A program made the translations under genes and the position numbers. 40,009 nucleotides of DNA, taken from the NCBI GenBank assembly GCA_051892875.1, contig JBJFGR010000110.1, positions 1 to 40,009 on the forward strand, in the 5' to 3' direction. The notes under the pieces were generated by a model. The model worked only from the letters and a program-made list of their open reading frames with translations. It was not told the DNA's origin and ran no database searches. Shown piece after piece: positions 15,906-24,352 of this stretch; within the stretch, counting starts at the first letter, position 1; each line of letters starts with the position of its first letter. Origin of the DNA: JBJFGR01 sp051892875 (GTDB taxonomy: Bacteria > Pseudomonadota > Gammaproteobacteria > Enterobacterales > Succinivibrionaceae).

Positions 15906-17228
15906 GTGTCTCAAGATACCGAAAAAAAAGTAGCTATTTTAAATATTCCCGGACTTGCACCTATAGAATTACCAATTCTAAAAGGAACAGAAGGTCATGA
16001 AGTTATTGATATAAGGGCTTTAGGTTCTCACGGCTATTTTACTTATGACCCTGGTTTTGTATCAACTGCTTCATGTAAGTCAAAAATTACATTTATTGAT
16101 GGTGAAAAAGGCATCCTTCTTCATAGAGGTTACCCAATTGCTCAATTAGCCAATAAAGCTGATTACATGCAAGTATGTTATCTCTTGTTAAATGGAGATC
16201 TTCCTAATCAGGCACAATACGATGACTTTGTAAAATCTATTAAATCTCATACAATGATTCATGAACAAATTTCTTCATTGTTCAAAGCTTTCCGTAGAGA
16301 TTCTCATCCTATGGCTATCATGTGTGGTATTGCTGGTGCATTATCTGCATTCTACCATGATAACCTTGACATCTATGATCCTGAACACAGACAGTTAACT
16401 GCCATACGCTTAATAGCAAAAATGCCTACATTAGCTGCTATGGCTTATAAATATTCTGTTGGTCAACCATTCATGTTTCCAAAAAACAAATTAAGTTACG
16501 CTGGTAACTTCTTATACATGATGTTTGCAACACCTTGTGAAGAATATGTAGTTAATCCTGTCATTGAAAAAGCTTTAGACCGCATTTTTATTCTTCATGC
16601 TGATCACGAACAAAATGCATCAACATCATCAGTTCGTTTAGCTGGTTCTTCTGGTGCAAATCCTTATGCTTGTGTAGCAGCAGGTTTGGCATCTCTTTGG
16701 GGACCTGCTCATGGTGGTGCTAACGAAGCATGTTTAAGAATGCTTGAAAGAATAGGTTCTGTTGACCGTATACCTGAATTTATAGCAAAGGCTAAAGATA
16801 AGAATGATCCATTCAGATTAATGGGTTTTGGTCATAGAGTTTATAAGAATTACGATCCTCGTGCTACAGTTATGAGAGAAACTTGTCATGAAGTTCTAAA
16901 CGAACTAAATATCAAGGATCATCCAATTTTAGACGTAGCAGTTGAACTTGAAAGAATCGCAAGAAACGATGAATATTTTATTCAACGTAAACTTTATCCA
17001 AATGTAGACTTCTACTCAGGTATAATTCTTAACGCTATAGGCATTCCTACAAATATGTTTACTGTAATCTTTGCCTTAGCAAGAACAGTTGGTTGGATAA
17101 CCCATTGGATTGAAATGAATGAAGAACCTGATTCAAGAATCGGTAGACCACGTCAGATCTACAATGGTAATCCTACAAGAGATGTAAAACCTATCTCAGA
17201 AAGAGAACCTTGTCCATTGAAATTTTAA
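15906..17228 (+). CDS. gltA: citrate synthase, type II
   Basis: A 440-residue citrate synthase that condenses oxaloacetate and acetyl-CoA to citrate. It has the N-terminal beta domain typical of the hexameric NADH-sensitive gammaproteobacterial enzymes. Active-site elements are present: HADHEQNASTSSVR (first catalytic His and substrate Arg region), GFGHRVYKNYDPR (second His) and PNVDFYSG (catalytic Asp). The start is GTG with AAGGAG 6 nt upstream. It is monocistronic, ends in a strong terminator, and is divergent from sucCD. It is slightly longer than the E. coli protein (427) because of N-terminal residues. Confidence 0.97.
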   Translation: MSQDTEKKVAILNIPGLAPIELPILKGTEGHEVIDIRALGSHGYFTYDPGFVSTASCKSKITFIDGEKGILLHRGYPIAQLANKADYMQVCYLLLNGDLPNQAQYDDFVKSIKSHTMIHEQISSLFKAFRRDSHPMAIMCGIAGALSAFYHDNLDIYDPEHRQLTAIRLIAKMPTLAAMAYKYSVGQPFMFPKNKLSYAGNFLYMMFATPCEEYVVNPVIEKALDRIFILHADHEQNASTSSVRLAGSSGANPYACVAAGLASLWGPAHGGANEACLRMLERIGSVDRIPEFIAKAKDKNDPFRLMGFGHRVYKNYDPRATVMRETCHEVLNELNIKDHPILDVAVELERIARNDEYFIQRKLYPNVDFYSGIILNAIGIPTNMFTVIFALARTVGWITHWIEMNEEPDSRIGRPRQIYNGNPTRDVKPISEREPCPLKF

Positions 17229-17248
17229 TTTCAGTAATTAAATATTTA

Positions 17249-17287
17249 AAAAAAAGGTATCACCATAAAATTGATACCTTTTTTTTA
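17249..17287. terminator. bidirectional terminator between gltA and the LtaS-like gene
   Basis: GGTATCA (17256-17262) pairs with TGATACC (17272-17278), flanked by seven A on the left and nine T on the right, so it can stop transcripts from either side. A T-rich low-complexity run continues to about 17330 into the 3' end of the minus-strand gene. Confidence 0.8.
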
Positions 17288-17315
17288 TTTTTATTTTTTT
17301 TATTTTTTCTATTTT

Positions 17316-19403
17316 TTATTTTTTATTTTGCTTTTGACTATCAATTGTTATTTGATATAAATATACATCCTTGTATAATTTTTCAAATTTTCTAGCTCTT
17401 AAGCAATCATATTTATCCTTTGTCTTCAAATCACCAATAAGCCCATTCTTTAGTTTTATTGAAAAAACTCCAGAACATGCTATTCCATTTTGTATGTATA
17501 ATGACTCATTGTATTGAAAATCAAATTTACAATATTTTTTACTATCATTATCAGCAAGCAAATCACAACCAAAACTATAGTAATCTTGATTGTCTAAAAC
17601 ATGATTTATGACAGTTGGTAAAATATCACGATGAGAACCATATATTTCAGGATCGTAATTAATACTTGTATTATTCTTATAAGCTTTAGGTAAATATAAA
17701 TAAAAAGGTACTGCATATCCTATAGGTATTTCTTCTGGATAACTACCATATCCTATACCTCGAAGATTATGATCTCCTGTCGCTGCCACTACTGTTTTTT
17801 GACTTAATTCAGGATTTTCCTTTATATTTGTTATAAACTTACCTAACTCATCATTTGCATATCGCAATGTTGAAAATATCATTTCAGGTTCTTCATATGG
17901 AAATCTTTGTTTTATAACATCTGTTCTAGGCATTACATTGGCAGAATCTGCACCCTTAGGTAGTTGATATGGAGGATGATTAGTAATACTTAGTAAAAAT
18001 ACTAAACGGGGTTTATCTGACTTTTGCTGTAAAAATCTATTAGTATAATCAAATAGATATTTATCATCTACTCCCCATACATTTTCAGTAGCATTGGGAT
18101 ATACTTCTCTAATAGTGCTTTTTTCAATAAAATGATCTACACCTTGTGTAGTAACAAATCTATTAAGGTTTCTCCAACTACCATTTCCTGTCGTAATAAA
18201 ATATACTTCATATCCTTGAGATTTAAATGGAGCTATAAAGCTTGTATAAAATTTAGTTTTAATTTTATTAGTTGTCGAAAAATCCATGTTAGGAACTGAA
18301 ACTAATAATCTTGTTATACTATCAATAGTACCATTACCTTCTGAAATAAAATTCTTAAAATAAAAATCCTCTTTCATATGACGTCTTAGTTCACCATACA
18401 AATCATAATTTTTAGGATCATCAAATGACATCATGTGACTACTCATACTTTCCATAATTGCTATCACAACATCAGGCTTATGTTCAGATAGATATTCATT
18501 TTTTTGAGTTCTTTGATGTATAAAATCTAATATCTTAGCAGGATCTTTTTGATAATCTTCTTGCCATGTCAAAGGCTCTAATAAATTATTACCACCCTCT
18601 CTAACCCAATCATTGTAATCTAATAAAATATCCTTTGCTTTTACTATCGGAAATTCATTCTGAATTCTATACCATTTATAAGCCCAGTTTAAAGCTACTA
18701 AACCATTAGGAACTGAATCATTAACAATCTTCTTATTTGAAACCTGGGCATCATACTCTCTTAACGGAAAAGTTGATAAGGACCCTCTAATCCCTATCAC
18801 ATATACTGAAACCAATAACATTATTTGCAATACAATCATAGTTTTTGATTTTGGAATAAAAATAAATTTATTACAAACTAGTTGTAAAAACTTATGACAA
18901 TATACCAACACTATCATTGCTACAACTATACCAAGCAAACCTCTTACTAATGGATAATCACTGATTACAGTTTTTATAATTGCTAAAGGATCTTCCTTAA
19001 AAAAACCGAACAAAAATACATCTATATAATGTTCATAAGTTAAATAATAGAAGTAATTAACAACTGAAATTATTACTAAAAACAATAATAAAATAGCGTT
19101 TACAACGCTATATATTTTTTTAAAAAATATAGCCAATCGCTGACGTGGACAAATGAGACTAAATACCACTAAAGGTATTAAAGTTATAAAAACATATTTT
19201 AAATCAAATCTTACAGTTTTACTTAGATAATCAAAAAATTCAAAAGATGTTATTTGCAAAAATTCATCTAAACCAAAATTTATAACAAATACTACTCTAG
19301 CAATTGCGAATATCAACATACCTAGAATAACACTAGCAGTAATTGCTGATAACGAAAATCTTAGATGTCTTAACGCAGTATCATAAGTATGATTACAGAA
19401 CAT
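17316..19403 (-). CDS. LtaS/OpgB-type phosphoglycerol transferase
   Basis: A 695-residue inner-membrane enzyme of the LTA-synthase/sulfatase-like alkaline phosphatase superfamily. Five TM helices occupy about residues 15-205. The large periplasmic catalytic domain follows: VVIAIMESMSS with the metal-binding Glu (about 316), EGNGTIDSITRLL with the nucleophile Thr (about 358), and VVAATGDHNLRG with metal-binding Asp-His (about 543). In Gram-negatives such enzymes transfer phosphoglycerol or related groups to periplasmic glucans or surface polysaccharide rather than making lipoteichoic acid; which one applies here is unknown. AAAGG lies 8 nt before the ATG within a short palindrome. It is monocistronic. 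Confidence 0.85.
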   Translation of the reverse strand: MFCNHTYDTALRHLRFSLSAITASVILGMLIFAIARVVFVINFGLDEFLQITSFEFFDYLSKTVRFDLKYVFITLIPLVVFSLICPRQRLAIFFKKIYSVVNAILLLFLVIISVVNYFYYLTYEHYIDVFLFGFFKEDPLAIIKTVISDYPLVRGLLGIVVAMIVLVYCHKFLQLVCNKFIFIPKSKTMIVLQIMLLVSVYVIGIRGSLSTFPLREYDAQVSNKKIVNDSVPNGLVALNWAYKWYRIQNEFPIVKAKDILLDYNDWVREGGNNLLEPLTWQEDYQKDPAKILDFIHQRTQKNEYLSEHKPDVVIAIMESMSSHMMSFDDPKNYDLYGELRRHMKEDFYFKNFISEGNGTIDSITRLLVSVPNMDFSTTNKIKTKFYTSFIAPFKSQGYEVYFITTGNGSWRNLNRFVTTQGVDHFIEKSTIREVYPNATENVWGVDDKYLFDYTNRFLQQKSDKPRLVFLLSITNHPPYQLPKGADSANVMPRTDVIKQRFPYEEPEMIFSTLRYANDELGKFITNIKENPELSQKTVVAATGDHNLRGIGYGSYPEEIPIGYAVPFYLYLPKAYKNNTSINYDPEIYGSHRDILPTVINHVLDNQDYYSFGCDLLADNDSKKYCKFDFQYNESLYIQNGIACSGVFSIKLKNGLIGDLKTKDKYDCLRARKFEKLYKDVYLYQITIDSQKQNKK

Positions 19404-19425
19404 AATTGAAACCTTTCAATTTAAT
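19384..19425 (-). promoter_or_regulatory. ribosome site of the LtaS-like gene inside a small palindrome
   Basis: The ribosome site AAAGG lies at the centre of the palindrome AATTGAAAGGTTTCAATT, which runs right up to the ATG. A 7-bp hairpin with AGGT in the loop could modulate access of ribosomes. Short AT stems like this may also occur by chance. Confidence 0.3.
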
Positions 19426-19487
19426 AATTCAGTATATTCTATGCACTTTGAATATGCACTGTATGCTAAATCTTTATTATCTTTATA

Positions 19488-19536
19488 TTACAATATCTAT
19501 AAACAATATTTACTGTTTTGTGTATAGATATTGTAA
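19488..19536. repeat. 14-bp perfect inverted repeat upstream of the LtaS-like gene
   Basis: TTACAATATCTATA (19488-19501) with TATAGATATTGTAA (19523-19536) and a 21-nt spacer. Neither side carries a clear T-tract, so it does not look like a standard terminator. It lies about 85 bp upstream of the LtaS-like start and could be an operator pair or a leader hairpin. Confidence 0.5.
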
Positions 19537-19616
19537 AAGAAAGTTAATAATTTTATAAGATTTTGTAATAGTTGATAAATAATTTTGCAAAGATTGATAA
19601 ATAATTTTATAAAAAT

Positions 19617-19641
19617 AAAGGCGAAAATATCTTCCGCCTTT
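19617..19641 (-). terminator. terminator of fbaA
   Basis: AAAGGCG (19617-19623) pairs with CGCCTTT (19635-19641); the minus-strand RNA then reads ATTTTTAT. It is 25 bp beyond the fbaA stop. Confidence 0.75.
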
Positions 19642-19665
19642 AAAAATTAAATTACATAATAGCTA

Positions 19666-20748
19666 TTATAAAGAACCCTTTGAACCTAATTCTTCAAAAG
19701 CAGCTTGTAAACGCTTGATCATAGATTCTTGACCCTTACGTAACCAAACACGTGGATCATAGTACTTCTTGTTTGGAGCGTTTTCGCCTTCAGGATTACC
19801 TAACTGACCTTGTAAGTAAGCTTCCTTGTCCTTGTAATAGTTCATTACACCTTCCCAAGTAGCCCATTGAGTATCAGTATCGATGTTCATCTTAACAACA
19901 CCGTAGCTAACTGCATCACGAATATCTTGAGCAGCAGAACCAGAACCACCGTGGAATACGAAATTCAATGGCTTAGAACCTTCAGCTAAACCTAACTTCT
20001 GAGCTAAGAAAGCTTGTGAATCACGTAAAATAGTTGGCTTTAACTTAACATTACCAGCTTGGTAAACACCGTGTACGTTACCGAAAGAAGCTGCGATTGT
20101 GAAGTTAGGGCTGATCTTTCTTAAACGTTCATAAGCATATGCAACGTCTTGAGGCTGAGTATAAAGAGCTGATTCATCCTTACCAGAGTTATCAACACCA
20201 TCTTCTTCACCACCAGTACAACCTAATTCTAATTCTAGAGTCATATCAATCTTTGACATACGTTCTAAGTACTTGCAGCATAAGTCGATATTATCTTCTA
20301 AGCTTTCTTCAGACAAATCGATCATGTGAGAAGAGAATAAAGGTACACCGTGTTCAGCGTAGTACTTTTCACCAGCATCTAACAAACCGTCAACCCATGG
20401 TAATAACTTCTTAGCACAGTGGTCAGTGTGCATAATTACAGGAACACCATAAGCTTCAGCTACGTTACGAGTGTGTAATGCTGCAGAAATAGATCCTAAA
20501 ACCTGAGCCTGCTGACCTTCTAACTTCAAACCCTTACCAGCAATGAACTGCGCGCCACCGTTAGAGATCTGAACGATAACAGGAGCCTGCGCTACACGAG
20601 CTGCTTCAATAACTGCATTGATTGAATCTGTACCTACACAGTTAACAGCAGGAATAGCGAAACCATTTTCCTTAGCTACAGCAAATACCTTGTTTAAATC
20701 TTTACCAGCAATTACACCTGGCTTTACAACGTCTAATACCTTAGTCAT
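19666..20748 (-). CDS. fbaA: class II fructose-bisphosphate aldolase
   Basis: A 360-residue zinc-dependent aldolase that cleaves fructose 1,6-bisphosphate to dihydroxyacetone phosphate and glyceraldehyde 3-phosphate. Zinc and active-site motifs are present: HTDHCAKK (His ligand and catalytic Asp), LELELGCTGGEEDGV, FGNVHGVY (His ligand), and FHGGSGS (His ligand and phosphate-binding glycines). Length matches the E. coli class IIA enzyme (359). AGGAAA lies before the ATG. It is third in the tkt-pgk-fbaA gene series on this strand, 69 bp after pgk. Confidence 0.97.
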   Translation of the reverse strand: MTKVLDVVKPGVIAGKDLNKVFAVAKENGFAIPAVNCVGTDSINAVIEAARVAQAPVIVQISNGGAQFIAGKGLKLEGQQAQVLGSISAALHTRNVAEAYGVPVIMHTDHCAKKLLPWVDGLLDAGEKYYAEHGVPLFSSHMIDLSEESLEDNIDLCCKYLERMSKIDMTLELELGCTGGEEDGVDNSGKDESALYTQPQDVAYAYERLRKISPNFTIAASFGNVHGVYQAGNVKLKPTILRDSQAFLAQKLGLAEGSKPLNFVFHGGSGSAAQDIRDAVSYGVVKMNIDTDTQWATWEGVMNYYKDKEAYLQGQLGNPEGENAPNKKYYDPRVWLRKGQESMIKRLQAAFEELGSKGSL

Positions 20749-20779
20749 TTAAAATTTCCTAATATTTTGATTAGCAAAG

Positions 20780-20803
20780 AAGGGAAAGATGAATCTTTCC
20801 CTT
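20780..20803 (-). terminator. possible attenuator hairpin between pgk and fbaA
   Basis: AAGGGAAAGAT (20780-20790) and ATCTTTCCCTT (20793-20803) are perfectly complementary over 11 bp with a minimal centre. On the minus strand CTTTGC follows, a poor U-tract. It could partly terminate pgk transcripts or stabilise processed fbaA mRNA; either is inference. Confidence 0.45.
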
Positions 20804-20817
20804 ATGATTACATAAAA

Positions 20818-21990
20818 TTATTTAGCTTCTGCAGCACGCTTTTCTAATATTTCTACAGCAGGTAACTTTTTACCTTCAACAAATTCAAGGAAAGCACCAC
20901 CACCTGTTGAAATATATGAAATCTTATCAGTAATACCAAACTTTTGAATTGCACTGATTGTATCACCACCACCAGCAATTGAGAAAGCATCACTTTCTGC
21001 AATAGCCTTAGCCATAGTTTCAGTACCCTTTGAGAACTGATCGAATTCAAATACACCTACAGGACCATTCCATAAAATAGTCTTAGCATTCTTAATGATT
21101 TCAACCAACTTTTCAGAACTCTTTGGACCAAAGTCAAAAATCATATCATCATCAGCTACTTCAGAAACATTCTTAGTTTCTGCTACTGCAGTTTCACTAA
21201 ATTCCTTACCAGTTACAACATCAACAACTTCTGGGATTGTTGTTGTCTTAGCAATATTCTTAGCTTCTTCTATTAAGTCAGCTTCATATAGAGATTTACC
21301 AACATTATGACCTTGGGCTGCGATAAATGTATTAGCGATACCACCACCAACAACTAACTGGTCAGCAATTTTTGATAATGAATTTAACACTGTTAACTTA
21401 GTTGAAACCTTTGAACCACCAACAATTGCAACCATTGGACGAGCTGGATTATCCATAGCCTTACCTAAAGCTTCTAATTCAGCAGCTAATAATGGACCAG
21501 CACATGCAATAGGTGCAAATTGTGCAGCACCATATGTAGTACCTTGAGCACGGTGAGCTGTACCAAATGCATCCATTACAAACACATCACACAAAGCAGC
21601 ATATTTCTTTGCTAAAGCTTCATCGTTCTTCTTTTCGCCCTTGTTAAAACGACAATTTTCAAGAACAACCAATTCACCTGCTTGAACATCAACAGGAGTA
21701 TCTAAATAATCTTTAACTAAGCGAACTGAACAACTCATGTTTGCCTTTAGGTAATCAACTACAGGTTGTAAAGAAAATTCTTCATTGTATTCACCTTCTG
21801 TTGGTCTGCCTAAATGAGAAATAACCATTACCTTAGCACCCTTTTCAAGAGCATACTTAATGGTTGGCATTGTTGCAGTAATACGCTTATCAGAAGCAAC
21901 CTTACCATCTTTTACAGGTACATTTAAGTCAGCACGAATTAGAACACGCTTTCCAGCCAAGTCTAAATCAGTCATTTTAATAATTGACAT
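20818..21990 (-). CDS. pgk: phosphoglycerate kinase
   Basis: A glycolytic kinase that transfers phosphate between 1,3-bisphosphoglycerate and ADP. The N-terminus MSIIKMTDLDLAGKRVLIRADLNVPV matches E. coli, with the substrate-binding RADLNVP and SHLGRPTEG motifs. The C-domain has the nucleotide-binding GGSKVSTKL and the GGGDTISAI loop. A longer frame begins at a TTG 27 nt upstream, but family alignment and a GAGG 9 nt before the ATG at 21988-21990 fix the start, giving 390 residues against 387 in E. coli. It lies between tkt and fbaA. Confidence 0.97.
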   Translation of the reverse strand: MSIIKMTDLDLAGKRVLIRADLNVPVKDGKVASDKRITATMPTIKYALEKGAKVMVISHLGRPTEGEYNEEFSLQPVVDYLKANMSCSVRLVKDYLDTPVDVQAGELVVLENCRFNKGEKKNDEALAKKYAALCDVFVMDAFGTAHRAQGTTYGAAQFAPIACAGPLLAAELEALGKAMDNPARPMVAIVGGSKVSTKLTVLNSLSKIADQLVVGGGIANTFIAAQGHNVGKSLYEADLIEEAKNIAKTTTIPEVVDVVTGKEFSETAVAETKNVSEVADDDMIFDFGPKSSEKLVEIIKNAKTILWNGPVGVFEFDQFSKGTETMAKAIAESDAFSIAGGGDTISAIQKFGITDKISYISTGGGAFLEFVEGKKLPAVEILEKRAAEAK

Positions 21991-22154
21991 TATAGAAGTC
22001 CTCACGATTAAAGACAAAATTCACGATACCTAAATATATATTAGTTTTGTAATTTAGGTCATTAAAAAACATTTTTGTATATTGTACTACTTTTTAGTCA
22101 AACTGTCTTTATTAAAGTTTATACAATATTTAAAAATTACCATATAACAATAAA

Positions 22155-22183
22155 AAACCTCATTACCATATGTAATGAGGTTT
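22155..22183 (-). terminator. terminator of tkt
   Basis: Perfect 12-bp stem (22155-22166 with 22172-22183) and a 5-nt loop; the minus-strand RNA ends in a run of U (TTTTTTATTG). It is 19 bp past the tkt stop. So tkt and pgk are at least partly separate transcripts, and pgk presumably has its own promoter in 21991-22154. Confidence 0.85.
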
Positions 22184-22201
22184 CAAAATTATTTATAAGG
22201 C

Positions 22202-24193
22202 TTATAAAACTGTCTTAGCTAACTTAATAGCATTTTCTACAGTAAAACCATATAACTTAAATAATTCATCAGCTGGAGCTGATTCACCAAATTTATCAAT
22301 ACCGAGAATAACACCATTCAAGCCAACATACTTGTACCAAAAATCTGATACACCTGCTTCAATAGCCATTCTCTTTGTGCAATTGCTTGGTAATACACTT
22401 TCTTTATATGTAACATCCTGCTTATCAAAAATTTCAGTACAAGGCATTGATACAACACGAACATTCTTACCTTCTGTTTCAAGTGCAACTGCAGTCTTCA
22501 TTGCAAGTTCTACTTCAGAACCTGTTGCAATAATAATTAAATCAGGATTTGCAGTACCTTCTTTTAATATATAACCACCCTTGGTAACATTTGCCAACTG
22601 TTCTGGCGTTCTATCCATCTGTGCCAAACCTTGACGAGAGAAAATTAATGCATTAGGTGTTTCTTTAGATTCAACGGCAACCTTCCATGCAATTGCTGAT
22701 TCAACCTGATCACAAGGTCTCCATGTATTAAGATTTAAAGCAAGTCTTAATGTTGAAACCTGTTCTACAGGCTGATGAGTTGGACCATCTTCGCCTAAAC
22801 CTATAGAATCATGAGTGTATACATAAATAATAGGCAATTTCATTAATGAACTCATGCGAACAGCATTCTTTGCATATTCCATAAACATCAAGAATGTCGC
22901 GCCATAAGGTATGAATCCACCATGTAAATACACACCATTCATTATTGCACTCATACCAAACTCACGCACACCGTAATGAATATAATTACCACTTGCATCA
23001 TCAGGAGTTACAGATTTTGAATTCTTGTGCATTGTTAAATTGCTAGGTGCCAAATCAGCTGAACCACCTAAAAATTCAGGTAAAATCGCACCAAAAGCAT
23101 CTAGTGCATTCTGACTTGCTTTACGACTTGCAATCTTTGCAGGATTTGCTTGTAACTGTTCAATGAATGATTGAGACTTTTCAGCCCAGTCTTTCGGTAA
23201 TTCTTTATTAATTCTTCTTAATAATTCTGCAGCTAATTCAGGATATTCAGCTTGATATTTATTAAACATATCGTTCCAAGCTGCTTCTTTTGTTTCTCCT
23301 GCTTTTTTAGCATCCCATGCATCATAAACATCCTGAGGAATCTCAAATGGACCGAATACCCATCCTAATTGCTTACGAGCTAAAGCTATTTCTTCATCCC
23401 CTAGAGGAGAACCATGACAGTTATGTGTTCCCTGCTTATTTGGTGAACCATAACCAATTATAGTTTTACAACAGATAATACTTGGCTTATCAGTACATGC
23501 TTGTGCATTTTTTATAGCTTCTGCTATAGCCTGACTATCATGCCCATCAACTTTCTGTACATGCCAACCATAAGATGCAAATCTTCCAGCTGTATCTTCT
23601 GCGAACCAACCCTTAGTATTACCATCGATAGAAATACCATTATCATCCCAGAACGCAATTAACTTTCCAAGCTTTAAGGTACCTGCTAAAGAACACGCTT
23701 CATGTGAAACACCTTCCATTAAACATCCATCACCCATAAACACATATGTATAATGGTCAACTACATCGTAATTAGGCTTATTAAATTGTGCTGCCAAAAT
23801 TTTTTCAGCTAAAGCCATACCAACAGCATTTGTAATCCCTTGACCCAAAGGACCTGTAGTTGTTTCAACACCATCAGCATAACCATACTCAGGATGACCA
23901 GGAGTCTTAGAATGAAGTTGTCTAAAATTCTTTAAATCTTCAATGCTTAAATTATATCCAGTTAAATGTAATAGAGAATAAAGAAGCATAGAGCCATGAC
24001 CATTAGACAACACAAAACGGTCTCTATTAAACCATTTTGGATCATTTGGATTATGGTTTAAAAAGTTACGCCATAAAACTTCCGCAATATCAGCCATTCC
24101 CATTGGTGCACCAGGATGACCGGACTTAGCCTTCTGAATTGCATCCATGCTAAGTACGCGAATTGCATTAGCTAATTGTTTATTGGAGAGCAT
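22202..24193 (-). CDS. tkt: transketolase
   Basis: A thiamine-diphosphate enzyme that moves two-carbon units between sugar phosphates in the non-oxidative pentose phosphate pathway. It has 663 residues, the E. coli length. The N-terminus LSNKQLANAIRVLSMDAIQKAKSGHPG is followed by the ThDP-binding MGDGCLMEG segment and the second-domain GEDGPTHQPVEQ segment. A longer frame starts ten codons earlier, but AGGAG 8 nt before the ATG at 24191-24193 and alignment support this start. It is upstream of pgk-fbaA; the usual gene at this place in enterobacteria, epd, is absent. Confidence 0.97.
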   Translation of the reverse strand: MLSNKQLANAIRVLSMDAIQKAKSGHPGAPMGMADIAEVLWRNFLNHNPNDPKWFNRDRFVLSNGHGSMLLYSLLHLTGYNLSIEDLKNFRQLHSKTPGHPEYGYADGVETTTGPLGQGITNAVGMALAEKILAAQFNKPNYDVVDHYTYVFMGDGCLMEGVSHEACSLAGTLKLGKLIAFWDDNGISIDGNTKGWFAEDTAGRFASYGWHVQKVDGHDSQAIAEAIKNAQACTDKPSIICCKTIIGYGSPNKQGTHNCHGSPLGDEEIALARKQLGWVFGPFEIPQDVYDAWDAKKAGETKEAAWNDMFNKYQAEYPELAAELLRRINKELPKDWAEKSQSFIEQLQANPAKIASRKASQNALDAFGAILPEFLGGSADLAPSNLTMHKNSKSVTPDDASGNYIHYGVREFGMSAIMNGVYLHGGFIPYGATFLMFMEYAKNAVRMSSLMKLPIIYVYTHDSIGLGEDGPTHQPVEQVSTLRLALNLNTWRPCDQVESAIAWKVAVESKETPNALIFSRQGLAQMDRTPEQLANVTKGGYILKEGTANPDLIIIATGSEVELAMKTAVALETEGKNVRVVSMPCTEIFDKQDVTYKESVLPSNCTKRMAIEAGVSDFWYKYVGLNGVILGIDKFGESAPADELFKLYGFTVENAIKLAKTVL

Positions 24194-24352
24194 CTGAAAA
24201 ACTCCTATCTCTTTAATTCTCAAATTTAAACAGTGATGAAAAAAGTAAAATTTTATAAATCAAAACTTTACGGATTATAATATGTTGCATTATGCCATTA
24301 ATGTTACACATTTATCAACAAAGAATAAAATACTTATTATTTTACTAATGAA

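Noticed and set aside
17210..17395. 61-codon plus-strand frame over the gltA terminator
   Set aside because: Encodes mostly Phe/Leu from the T-rich terminator tract; overlaps the end of gltA and the 3' end of the minus-strand gene.
21988..22017. N-terminal extension of pgk from a TTG
   Set aside because: Family alignment begins at the ATG at 21990 and GAGG precedes that codon; the extension has no homolog.
24326..24344. Hairpin TAAAATA/TATTTTA downstream of the BMP operon as terminator
   Set aside because: Only 7 A/T pairs in AT-rich DNA with no U-tract; too weak to call.
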